DNA from: Phyllostachys edulis
Taxonomy: Eukaryota; Streptophyta; Magnoliopsida; Poales; Poaceae
Assembly: GCA_036346405.1 (NCBI GenBank)
Contig: CM070567.1
Span: forward strand, 43,753,470 to 43,817,469
Reading direction: 5' to 3'
Length of the DNA: 64,000 bases
The position numbers were made by a program, and so were the translations under genes. The notes under the pieces are model-generated. The model saw only the letters and a program-made list of their open reading frames with translations. It was not told the DNA's origin and searched no databases. This document shows, piece by piece, positions 43,635-53,887 of this stretch; the stretch's first letter is position 1; each line of letters begins with the position of its first letter.

Positions 43635-44078
43635 GACAAAAAGAAGGAATTTAATTTTGACAAGGATGATATATATAGATACTGATAGAAAAACAAATTA
43701 TCAGCTAATAACATAGCTCAATTATTTATACGAGTTGTATACATACTACTTAGAGCACATAATACAACTTGTGTTACAACCAAAAGATCGTCTAATTAGG
43801 GTTCACTCTATCTAATAACACTTTAGCGTATTCTAAACACTCGCAACTTCGATTTAAAGGTTGAAATTAGGTGAGAAGAAGGTAAATCTTTTATAAAACA
43901 AAACGTTTTTACAAATCTAAGTTTCAGATGAGGTAGCAATAGAAGGGAAAAGACAGCAATAATACTTATATTTTTGTTTTCAGAAATTCTTTTATAATTT
44001 TTCAAACTAGGATTTTTGAAGGTCTTCATTTCCTAATTTCTAAAGCCAACTTAAGGTCTCAACCTATAGTCAAGCTAA
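43635..44078. other. Leader between the gypsy primer site and gag remnant
   Basis: About 440 bases of AT-rich leader (minus sense). I see no coding signal that I trust. Confidence 0.4.
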
Positions 44079-44090
44079 GCTCTGATACCA
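44079..44090 (-). promoter_or_regulatory. Primer-binding site of the gypsy element
   Basis: The minus strand reads TGGTATCAGAGC, 3 bases from the LTR end at 44094. This fixes the orientation of the element as minus. Confidence 0.88.
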
Positions 44091-44093
44091 CTT

Positions 44094-47000
44094 TGTAACG
44101 CCCCCCAAATTCTGGGAACGTTAAACTCTTCACAACCGCCTGTGATGTGCGATTCTGGCAAGCAAGATGTCTCAAGCAAGCTTTCGATTACAACAAAAGC
44201 CAACCTTTTACTACATAAGATTAAGGCTTAACAGCCAGTTTTGACACAAACACGGGCATCCAAGCCCAAAGTTAATATAATACAAGACAAAAGAACTTCA
44301 AACCACAGGCACACTTGAGTGCGGTGAGACCTAATAACGATGGTCGTTGCAACCGTGGGTCCACCAAAATCTGTTCAACCAGATCTGTGCATTTTCCTGT
44401 GTTTCTTCAGAGATTGTTTGCAGATTATGCAAGAATGAGTACAACTACCGTACTCAACAAGCCACATGGAAAAGCTAAATAATGACATGCAAGGAGTTCA
44501 AAGGATGGTGACGTTTTACCTTAATAGGCATATATGGATGCAATTTGTAGTTTAAAGCAGTTTACATTTAAAACAGTAAAACAATAATACATATTAACAA
44601 CAGGGGTTTCTCAACAAACCACAATTACCAACTTACCATCTCCAAAACTCTACTTATGCCTCATGTATTGGAATCACCCATTAACACAGCTTCATTAACC
44701 TAAGCACTGCAGATTCAATACCTTTTATACACTCTGCAGAATTGCCCAACTTTACCCACAAGATATTTCAAACCCATACCGTCACGCAACATGTCAGCGT
44801 GCGACTGAGTTGAGATAACAAAGCCTTTTCACTGCTCAACCTTTTCTAGCTTCTACCTGGTAGGTTTTAACTCCATACAGCCCTAGGGAGACTCCACCGG
44901 CCCAGTGGATCTTACAACCCTATGCTAACGGCACGTACCATTGTGTGTAGACTACCGAGTGTCCCTTCAGGCCCACTCCTGTCACACCCTAGTTCCGCAA
45001 CTACTCTATCACACAAGAGCAGTTACCTTTCCTTGTAGATATTCAATCGGATGAGCAGTGTACTTAGCTAGGGAGTAATGACCACGCTTGTGGTTGAGCG
45101 GTTTTCTGTGTCTGTTACTTGGCATAAGGTTCTTGTCCTTACCCGTCATCCAGTGAGGCAATGGCCCAACACCAACTCGTGGCTGTCCATCTCGAGATCT
45201 CACTGATGACTCACTTTTAACCCAAGTCTATCGGGTGGTCCAACTTAATGGACACAACCCTCAACTCCCCACCAAAACCATTGGCGAACTGCCAATACTG
45301 CTTTTGATTGATGAACACAATTGAGTGACAAAGCTACTTATATAGATAATATTTTATGTGAACTTGTCAAGATGAATATGGTCTACAAGTGCTGGGTGGG
45401 TTTGTATGTGGGGTAATGGGAATTATCTAATTATCATGGCATTCAAAAGTATTATTTGAATAATTAAAGTAATTGGCTCAAATATAATAATGAAAGTATC
45501 AATATAAATATATGACATGTGGGTTCAACATGTTCAAGGAATGCAACTTGCCTTCTTGCACAAAGTCCTGTTGATGCTGGTCTTGTCCGACGTCTTCTGG
45601 AGTTTGATCGTCTAGATCGTAACCTAACGAGAAGCAATGCAATAAAAAGAAACCAAGTAAAAACTAGCTCAACAAGGAAAGAGCTGGGAACAACAAGCAA
45701 GTAAATAAAACCAAAAAGAAACTTAAAAGAATGGGGGGGTGCGGGATGGTGGGATTTATCTGGTGTTTATTTGGACTGGAAGGAGTTTGAGATTCGGATC
45801 CAACTACAACAAAAATATTGTAAAGGATTAATGATCACTATGGGAAGGTGAAATGATTTGTTGGGAGTTGGGTATAGATGATTGGAGTCAAGAATGGATT
45901 CTTTGAGATGGTTAGAATGGGTATAAGGTGTTGAATTTAGGGTTTCAAAGTAACAAGGTGTCGATGGTGAATAGCATTATTTTACTATTCAAGGATGAAA
46001 ATGATTTATTTGGAGCTTTGGTATAGCTGAACGGAGCTGAGAAATAAACTGTATCTATGGTTTACTATTTTTGACACATGAATAGTAATTACTGTAAATA
46101 GTAATGACTATGAACAGTAACTAAAATTACTGTGCTAAGAACAGTAATTAGGGTTTCGGTAAATAGTGACCAATTTACTGTTCATACCCAAAAAAATAGA
46201 TTATGAACAGTAATTAACCACTAATCTAGGTTTAGGAACAGTAATACATTTTACTGTTTGAACAGTGTTTGTGCTTAACTAAAAGAATGAACAGTACTGG
46301 GTTTTTCGGGTGAACCGCAATGGAAAGTACTGTGCATGGGATAGTGTTTGGGTCGGATTTGTTTAAACAGTAATGGGCCGAACCCATTACTGTGCGGTCC
46401 ACGGCCTGCTTTGGCTGACTTTTTGCGGCTTTGGCGCCAAGGCCGCAAAAGGCCAAGCGCTGCGAGCGCGCGAAGCGAAGGCAAGAACAAGACGGCATCA
46501 TAAGGCCTCTGAGCGGAGGAAGAGGAAGGGAACCAGCGGCGCTTCGCGGCGGTGGATAACGGCGATGAAGGGGGAGCGGCGCGGGAGCTTGAGGTCAGTC
46601 TCTTACCTCTAGGGTTTTTGCGGGTGGGGCTTTTGGGCGAGGGGTTTTTGCGGTGGTGGCGGTGGTGGCTCTTGGCTGACCTAGGGGAAGGAGAAGGGTG
46701 GTGGGGAGGGAGAGGAGCTTAGTGTAGCGGAACAGAATTGAGATATGAACTTATGGCCGGGCTCGAAATAGTCAAGAGGAGTATATAATGTCGAATTAGG
46801 GTTTCGAGCGAAAACAGAGTTGGATGATGAATAGTGTTATTTTACTATTCATACAAGACAATGGATCAAAGTATAGTAATTGGAATTTATTGTGTTTAGC
46901 TGAAATGAATAGTAGCTAGGGTTTACTATGCATTTTCTGATTTTTCATGTGAATAGTAAATATTTTACTACGTAAATGAACAGTAAACCACTGAACCGGA

Positions 47001-48187
47001 TGAACAGTAAAAAAATACTGTGCGATGAGCAGTAATCAGGCTGAAATGAATGAACAGTATTTTTCTTGTGCTTTGTTCACGTGGTGTGAACAAGATCTTG
47101 GTCGAGCCCATCGCCAAATGGGCCATGGCCTAAACCGCCAAAGCATATAGGCCAGCGCCTTATGCCTGGCGGCCGAGCCGCATGCAACCATTTGCTGCCA
47201 AGGCCGGCGGATGCGGCGGAAGAGAGCGGCGCTCCGGCGACTCTGGTGACCGGCGGCGACAATGGGTGGTGCGGGGAGCACCATGGAAGCGTGGGGATCC
47301 CATTTTGGGGATTTGGAGGGGCCGAGGAGGTGCGGAGAGGAGGTGGCGGCGGCCATGGCGCACGGCCGAGGTGAGGTGGCGGTGCGGCGACACTCCGGCC
47401 ACGCTCCGACCAAATGGAGGGGTGAGGGAGCATCAGTGGGGGTAGGGGAGCACGGGGGTGGTGGTGCGGGTGGTCGGGGAGGTCCGAAGCGGCGTGGCGG
47501 CGTGAGCCGTGAAGGGGACGGCGAGGAGAAGCGGTGCCGGCGAGGCTCCGGTGGGAATGGGTGATGGGGGAGGTGGGGGAAAGGAGCGGAGCAGCGAGGC
47601 GGAGCTTACCGTGACCTTAATTTTGAGCTGGGATGGACGGAGGTGGCGAATTGGGCGCCGGCTCGTCGAAGAAGAAGCACAGTGGCGGCGATGTCTCTCC
47701 AAAATCCGCCGGCTCTGGGAGGGGAGGTGCAAAGGGGAGGTGTGGAGGTGAGGGGTGAGGGAGGATGCAGGCTCTGGGCGGCTTTTTATAGCTCGGGGAA
47801 GGCGGTTGCGCCAGTAGGGCGGTGGCAACAGGAGGCGGTGGGAGCAGGGCGCGGCATGGGTGTCCTCCTGGGCGACCGCGTGCGCGAGTGGCGAGGTGGC
47901 AGGGTGAGGTGGAGGCGGCGAAGGCGGTGGAAGGCGCTGGAGGTGATGCGGTGGCGAGGTGACGAAGGGAGGTGGGGCAGGTGACGATGGCGCGGTGACG
48001 AAGGCGCGTGACGTCCTGGGGAAGAAGAAGAAGACGGCGAGGAAGAAAACCGTTTTCGGTTAGAGGAAAACGGGTTTTCCAGAAAAGGAAAGCGGAAATG
48101 GAAAAAGAATTTCCGAAAAAGGAAAGAAATTCGAATTTAAACAAAAGATTTCAAAAATTTTGAAATCCAGATTTTTGGGTTATTTCA
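44094..48187 (-). repeat. 5' LTR of the gypsy element, complete (4.1 kb)
   Basis: The LTR reads TGTAACGCCC at 44094 through TTATTTCA at 48187. Relative to the other LTR it keeps an extra segment of about 1430 bases (46603-48032), GC-rich and open in many frames. In minus sense that segment includes Pro/Arg/Ala-rich frames of up to 175 residues, which I treat as compositional. AGTAAT / TTACTGT microrepeats lie at 46080-46260 and again near 46900-47060. Confidence 0.9.
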
Positions 48188-48192
48188 CGTGT

Positions 48193-48720
48193 TTGTGCTT
48201 GCCTATGTACGTGACTTGTCTTCCGTTGTACACACACAGAGACAGTGAGAGAGAGTGGGTACTCACAAGCAGGCCAGCACGATGCGATCCAGATCCTGTA
48301 CGGTGAGTTCTACTACACTGTTTCGAGCCTGAAGCAAGCACGGATCTACAGTACTGAAGTGTGTACTATAGCAACAGAGCAATCTTTATTGCGTTGAGAA
48401 AAATACTGTAGCGACTTTAATGTTTATGACAAACAACTGGAATGGGACTTCTAGTATGGGACCTCGACTTCCATAGGTCGACTGTAGGGGAAACTCTATT
48501 AAATTTTATCGGACCCACAACAGATAGTTACAGGATATTTCGGTGAAATTTTAGACAGGATTTTTAAATTAAAATTTGATTTTTTAGATGCAAAGATGAA
48601 CTTAATCTATTTTTTGAATTGAAATATCAATTTCCCTTACACATTGATGAAAATTAGACAAATCCAAAAAAAAATTCCCAGTCTAAAATTTTATCGGACC
48701 ACACCGATAGGCGAGCGCAC
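48193..48720 (+). repeat. Dispersed repeat unit 1, right part
   Basis: GCCTATGTACGTGACTTGTC through CTACAGTACTGAAGTGTG and AATTTTATCGGACC matches 50041-50560 in unit 2. A CACTA terminal fragment begins around 48710. Confidence 0.82.
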
Positions 48721-48979
48721 GATGCCATTTTCGTTGGGCGTGGCAGCCATTTTTTTCCCCACGAACAGAATCTTTCCCATGCAGACCGAAGCAATTAACC
48801 TGACGGTTGTAACCATCAGTAAAATACTTTGTCTTGAGAGTTGTGTTAAAACCATCAGCAAAATTTGAATTTTGCTGAGGGGGTACTATTCCCATAACCA
48901 AAATAGTAAACCTTGATGGCCGATGCGGGTCCGTCAGTAAAATTTGTGGCCATAAGGTTTTGTCCGTTTTCTAGTAGTG
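48710..48979. mobile_element. Orphan right terminus of a CACTA-type element
   Basis: It ends GTTTTCTAGTAGTG (reverse complement CACTACTAGAAAAC), a typical CACTA TIR. Inverted-type subterminal motifs (ACCATCAGTAAAAT, ACCATCAGCAAAAT, CCGTCAGTAAAATT) lie just inside. I cannot find a matching left terminus nearby, so this looks like a deletion remnant or a very short derivative. Confidence 0.6.
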
Positions 48980-49190
48980 TTAGTACTTTGTATGAGCTCT
49001 TAATATTGTATTCTATGTTTGTTTGGTTGTATCAATTAGATCTATGTTTGTTTGGTTGTATCGATTAGATCTTGACAATTTGAATGTATTTGACATCATT
49101 AGTTATATTGACTATTGAACTACATTGTGCCTCGATATTTTTTTAAGTATAAATTACTCCGAATCTTTTGAATTCCTAGTTCCGCCACTG
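48980..49190. other. Spacer with a short tandem duplication
   Basis: TCTATGTTTGTTTGGTTGTA occurs twice, 29 bases apart (about 49013 and 49042). The end reads AGTTCCGCCACTGG, the complement of the CCAGTGGCGGA string at 11929. Confidence 0.55.
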
Positions 49191-50600
49191 GTTGTAATTA
49201 AGGCGATGCTTGGCGACGATCTTATAGGCTAGCCAGCATGATGAGCTGGCGCGGCAAGTCATCGAAAGGCATGGATTTATTTAACCGTTTTGAACGACGG
49301 TGCAAATAGCAAGGGTATTTCCGGTAGTTCGACAAAATCAGGGACGGGCAGTGGCATGAAACGATCACCTAGACTGCAGGAGTTTTGCATTATGGAGTTG
49401 CACATAGGCAATTGACAACCATTTACAGTCGCAAATAAGCGATTTGCTCGTACGTTTCGTCATGCTGACTAGGACTACAGCCAGCTTTGAGGACATGCAT
49501 CGTGCTCATCTGTAGGCATATGCAACTTGGCAAATAGGCAATTGACAACCATTTACAGTCGCAAATAAGCGATTTTCTCGTACGTTTCATCATGTGCTAG
49601 CTCATCATGTGCTGACTAGGACTACAGCCAGCTTTGAGGACATTAAACGTGCTTATCTGTTGGCAAATGATGCGTGCGAGCTACCACCTTTGAATTAGCT
49701 CGACAAATTATCATGGCAGCGAAGTGTTGTGTGTGTTTTTCATTCAGGCGTAGGCTCGACATTATCAGATAGTCGGGCCTTCTTATCCCTAGGCCATTCA
49801 GGTTGGATTATCCAGCCACCTTTTTCACGATGCAAATTGATGGGGACAAAACCTTGTCAGATTGGGCTCGAGCCACGTCGGATGTAGGCCACCATGTCTG
49901 TTTTGGATAAAGCTCTCGATGATACGACGGTCCTCGTCTCCGCATGTTATGGCTCGAATTATATTGGGCATCAAATAGTAATGCCTCTCTGCACTGCTCA
50001 CCTGCATGAGGCGGCGTACGGGAAAATGCAGCGTCCCGCGTGCCTATGTACGTGACTTGTCTTCCGTTGTACACACAGCGAGACAGAGTGCACAGAGACA
50101 GAGATAGAGTGGGTACTCACAAGCAGGCCTGTACGGTGAGTGCTACTACACTTTTTTGAGCCTGTAGCAAGCATGGATCTATAGTACCGAAGTATGTACT
50201 GTAGCAACAGTGATATCTTTTATTGTGTCGACAAAAATACCGTGGCGACTTTAATGTTTATGACAAACAACTAGAATGGGACTTCTAGTACCGACCTCAA
50301 CTTCCATAGGTCGATAGCAGGAAAACTGTATTAAATTTTATCGGACCCATCGATAAAACCAGTAACCAGCGGTTACAGGATATTTCGGTGAAATTTTGGA
50401 TGAAAATTTCAAATTTCAAATTTCAAATTGATATTTTTTTTTCAGATGTAAAGATGAATTTTATCTATTTTTTGAATTGAAATATGAATTTCCCTTACAC
50501 ATTGATGAAGATTAGACAAATCCGAAATTTTTTGCCGGTCTGAAATTTTATCAAACCACGCCGATAGCACGGGTAACCGGCAGCCGCTCGACTGATAGTT
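49191..50600 (+). repeat. Dispersed repeat unit 2 (uninterrupted)
   Basis: It matches unit 1 (30571-31360 plus 48193-48720) in order and orientation. It also has an internal direct duplication: ATAGGCAATTGACAACCATT followed by TACAGTCGCAAATAAGCGAT occurs at about 49415 and again at about 49535, through AGCCAGCTTTGAGGACAT. At 49990-50040 it holds about 45 bases (CTGCACTGCTCACCTGCATG etc.) that unit 1 lacks at its gypsy insertion point. No ORF is supported. Confidence 0.85.
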
Positions 50601-52075
50601 TTTCCCTAGTTGACAGCAGCGGCTGATTTCTCCCACATCGCCTCGTCTCTGCAGCAGTGGTGCGTGTTCATGCCACTGTAGGAGAGCAACATATGATTGG
50701 GATCACGTCAAAGATGGCTTAGGGTTGAATTCGGTTCATGGATCTACGATTCAGGCCTAACATAGGATTAAAATTAAAAAGAGTGTTCACAGGACCCTGG
50801 TCTTCTTTTACCTCTAGACCTCACTACCCTCCAAATGACCGATGGATGCGCCGATGCTATGGGGGTACCAGGGTCTTGCCGGTGGTAGGGGGCGCTCCAA
50901 CCCCGGCTGCCCCTGCTAGGTCCGCTCCTGCTACGGTTGGGCAGTGTTCTTAAATAGGAAGGATACCCTTGATTTTGGACTGGTTAGTATCAATTTGATA
51001 TTTGATATTCACATCAAAGAGTATAGTGCGCCATAGGTCATTAAAGTTGTGCGGGCATGTCAGTTGACTCCTTAAACTTCATAATTACGTATTTAGGACC
51101 CTATGCTTGTGTTAGTGTGGCAACAGAGGTCTAAACCGCGCTTAATTAGCAGTCGATGATCATGTGGAAGATCCCGTCAAACTGATCGTAACGGATATAT
51201 AATTTGACCAGTTGTGGGTTCGTACGGTGAAGTTTTTTGGTTTCCTTTGAGGTCGTACGGTGACGGTATGAAGCAGAGAAGACAACACGGGCTGGGTTGC
51301 TGACCCCATGCGTAGTTAGCGAAATGCTCGTTGTGCCGTGGTTGGGCCGCTTGCTTCGTCTCCCGGCGAGCTGCTGTTGCACAGGTGGCCACTTTGGGCT
51401 TGTAATGCATCAGGGCTGCGCGAGAGGACAGGCCGAGCCGAGCTGTTGTTCCCGTTGCTCGAGCTGGGCTTGGCCTACAAGCGTTGCTGCTGCTACTGTT
51501 TTCCGCCATTGCCAATAGGCCCAAGACGAGTTCAAAGAACGACAAGTCCTCTCAACATTTGGGTCCAACTAGGCAGGTCTAGGCTTTTGGATTAGGCCGG
51601 CCGAAAATCCCATATGGATTGGATCAATTTGGATCTGTAACGATTTGGATCTGATCTAGGCCACGCTTGGACCTTATTGTTTTGTACCAAATGTTGAGTT
51701 CCACATTACAGCCGCAGATGTTGACCGCCTCCAACTCACTGCCGCCGCCCACCACCCTGTGTCCCTGTCGTCCTCCTCCTTTGGGTGTTCCACATCCATC
51801 GCTCGATGCGCGTGTCGGCCTTATCTCGCAGGCGACGCACGGCCTCGAGCATGTGGGCGGATCCACGAGATGATAGCGCTGGAGGCTGATGGATCGATGG
51901 ATCCGGTGATAGAGGCCGGCGGCCAGCTGCATGACGTCGGTGGCAAGGAAGAGCTTGGGATCAATGGCGGATCGATGGATCCAGTGATGAACAGGCCACC
52001 AGAGGGGTGTTTTGACTTCGGCGGTGAGGAAGAGCTCGGATTGATGTATCTGGTGATGACGACGCTGGCGTTGAG
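50601..52075. other. Unassigned region left of the copia LTR
   Basis: About 1.5 kb of mixed composition. Near 51880-52045 an imperfect direct repeat includes GGATCGATGGATCC-like strings. I can support no gene. Confidence 0.4.
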
Positions 52076-52430
52076 TGTTGGAGTTAATCCTGCTATTAGT
52101 TATCAATCCGAGTCGTAGAGTCGTTTGTTCAATTGAGTTTGTCTCAGTTTTTCGCTCGGATTTTGAGTCCATTTTGTATTCAGGTTCGACCGAACCGATT
52201 GAGATATGTATTCTAGTTGGTTTCTACAGTAATAGTTACTATCTTTAGGATGTAAACGTGTGTATAAATAGTGGAGAAAACCAACAAAAATGTGCGCAGT
52301 TCGGTACCGCAAAATGTTTCCATTCGCTGTTTTTGGTTTCAAGTACTGTTCATCGTTTCGAGTACTGTTTATCGATCGAGTACTGTTCATCATTTTTTAC
52401 TACCTTGCCGGAAGGAGGTTTGACTACACA
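52076..52430 (+). repeat. 5' LTR of the short-LTR copia element
   Basis: It is about 355 bases, a usual size for copia LTRs. It contains a TATAAATAG promoter (about 52262) and three GAGTACTGTTCATCG-like repeats near 52340-52395. The end position could be 52428 or 52430. Confidence 0.75.
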
Positions 52431-52488
52431 TGGTATTAGAGCAGGTGTTTGAAAATCGGGTCTTCGACTCCAGAGAAGGAAGAAGAAG

Positions 52489-53470
52489 ATGGCTCCTAAT
52501 AGATCTTCGTCGATAACGAAAGATGGTCAGAATTCGCTCCTGTACCCGATTCTCAATTCAGAGAATTACCCAGCTTGGGCTATGAAGATGCGGGTGAATA
52601 TGCGTACCCACGGGGTCTGGGACGCAGTGGCCGATCCGGTCGACTCTAAAGGAAAGATCGATACAAAAGGAAAGGTTGTGGATGTCGAGCTGAAGACAGA
52701 TCAAACATCATTGGCGCTGATCTACGCTGCAATACCTGACTTGATGTTCAATCAACTTATCGGGAAAGATACAGCTCGGGAGGCCTGGATCGCTCTTCAC
52801 ACAATGCATGAGGGTGCGGATCGAGTCAAGAAGGTGTAGCTACAAACTCTCCGAGGGGAGTATGAGGTATTGCATATGAGCGAAACTCAATTAGTAGATG
52901 AGTTCATAGGAAAATTGACGGCGGCGGTCAATGAACTTCGAGCCCTTGGTGATAATTTGGAGGAAAATCGAGGTGGTCGAGAAATACTTGCAAGTATTAC
53001 CCGAGAGCTACGTGCCTGTGGTCACAACTCTTTTGTATTCTAGTGATCTTGAGAGCGTGAAGCTAGAAGAGGTAACTAGGTCTCTTAAAGCACATGATAG
53101 GCTACTGAAAGGCTGCAAGGCTCGCAACGATCAAGCGTTATTTGTGAAAGCTGAGCTGAAGGGAGAGCACAAGCAGACTCAGCGAGATTATTCATCAAAT
53201 CAAGATGGTCGAGGTTCTGTTTGGCACAGGTGAGGTGGTTGGAGTTACGGTTGCAGCCGAGGTGGTCAAGGAGATTTTGCCGGACGCGACTACAAGCCTG
53301 GATGTGGCAATGGTGAGTTCAAACAAGATAAGTTGAAAATTAAATGTTTCGAGTATGATAAATTTGGATATTATGCCTCTGAGTGCCGAAGTCATATTAA
53401 ATGCTTTGAGTGTCAAAAGTTTGGCCATTATGCCTCTCACTTTCGAAACAAGAAAGACAAGGTGGAAGCA
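52489..53470 (+). pseudogene. Copia gag with nucleocapsid knuckles
   Basis: The frame from ATG 52489 reads a copia gag N-terminus (LNSENYPAWAMKMRVNMRTH). A TAG at 52837 interrupts it. The same frame continues to about 52970, and a second frame takes over (VVEKYLQVLPESYVPVVTTL). Two knuckles follow at about 53340-53450: CFEYDKFGYYASEC has Tyr for the second Cys and for the His, and CFECQKFGHYASHF has Phe for the last Cys. No intact CCHC remains. Confidence 0.85.
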
Positions 53471-53589
53471 AATTTGTCACAAGCTGAAGAGGAGGCAGAA
53501 CCGGCTCTATGGCTAACCACTGGTGAAGAGAAATTGTTTGGGCTGGTCATGTTTGAAGAAGGGATTCATGCAAAGCTACCGAAAAATTG

Positions 53590-53887
53590 GTGAAGAGGTG
53601 GTCGACACAGATCTTTGGTACCTTGATAATGGAGCTTCTAAACACATGACTAGACAGATGGGAAAATTCAGAGAGCTTAATCAGGAGTTCCGTGGGCAGG
53701 TTAAATTCGAAGATAATTCTGTTGTATTCATAGAAGGCAAAGGCTCAATTCTAATCTAATGCAAGAATGGAGAGCAAAGACTATTATCAGATGTTTACTA
53801 CATCCCAAGACTTTGCAACAATATCATCAGCCTTGGTCAATTAACTGAAGATGGTTGTGATGTAGCACTACAAGGCTCTTTGCTATT
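53590..53887 (+). pseudogene. Copia protease, truncated by insertion
   Basis: DLWYLDNGASKHMTRQMGKF is the protease active-site region, with D-N-G in place of D-S/T-G. It continues through YYIPRLCNNIISLGQL, with an in-frame stop at about 53757, and breaks at 53887. Confidence 0.82.

Larger units (their letters stand above)
31361..48187 (-). mobile_element. Ty3/gypsy-type element, non-autonomous, with a nested copia element
   Basis: The outer ends are TGTAACGCCC (31361) and TTATTTCA (48187). The target duplication CGTGT occurs at 31356-31360 and 48188-48192. Transcription sense is minus: the 5' LTR is 44094-48187, followed by the primer site TGGTATCAGAGC (44090-44079, complementary to initiator Met tRNA). 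An internal region of only about 1.6 kb (42452-44093) follows. A polypurine tract (AAGGGGGGTAGAT) and a 3' LTR come next. The 3' LTR is split and partly deleted (31361-33874 and 42300-42451) by a copia element. The internal region has zinc-knuckle and protease traces but no reverse transcriptase, RNase H or integrase. Confidence 0.9.
52076..53887 (+). mobile_element. Ty1/copia element, left part, broken by a gypsy insertion
   Basis: A short 5' LTR (52076-52430; TGTTGGAGTTAATCCTGC to TGACTACACA) is followed by a primer site TGGTATTAGAGCA (52431). This is the Met-tRNA complement with one change. Gag and protease remnants follow. The sequence stops at 53887 where a gypsy LTR begins. The remainder may lie beyond the window. 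Confidence 0.85.

Noticed and set aside
46603..48144. Several long GC-rich ORFs (up to 175 codons)
   Set aside because: They are open in many frames on both strands inside an LTR, Pro/Arg/Ala-rich, with no recognisable domain.
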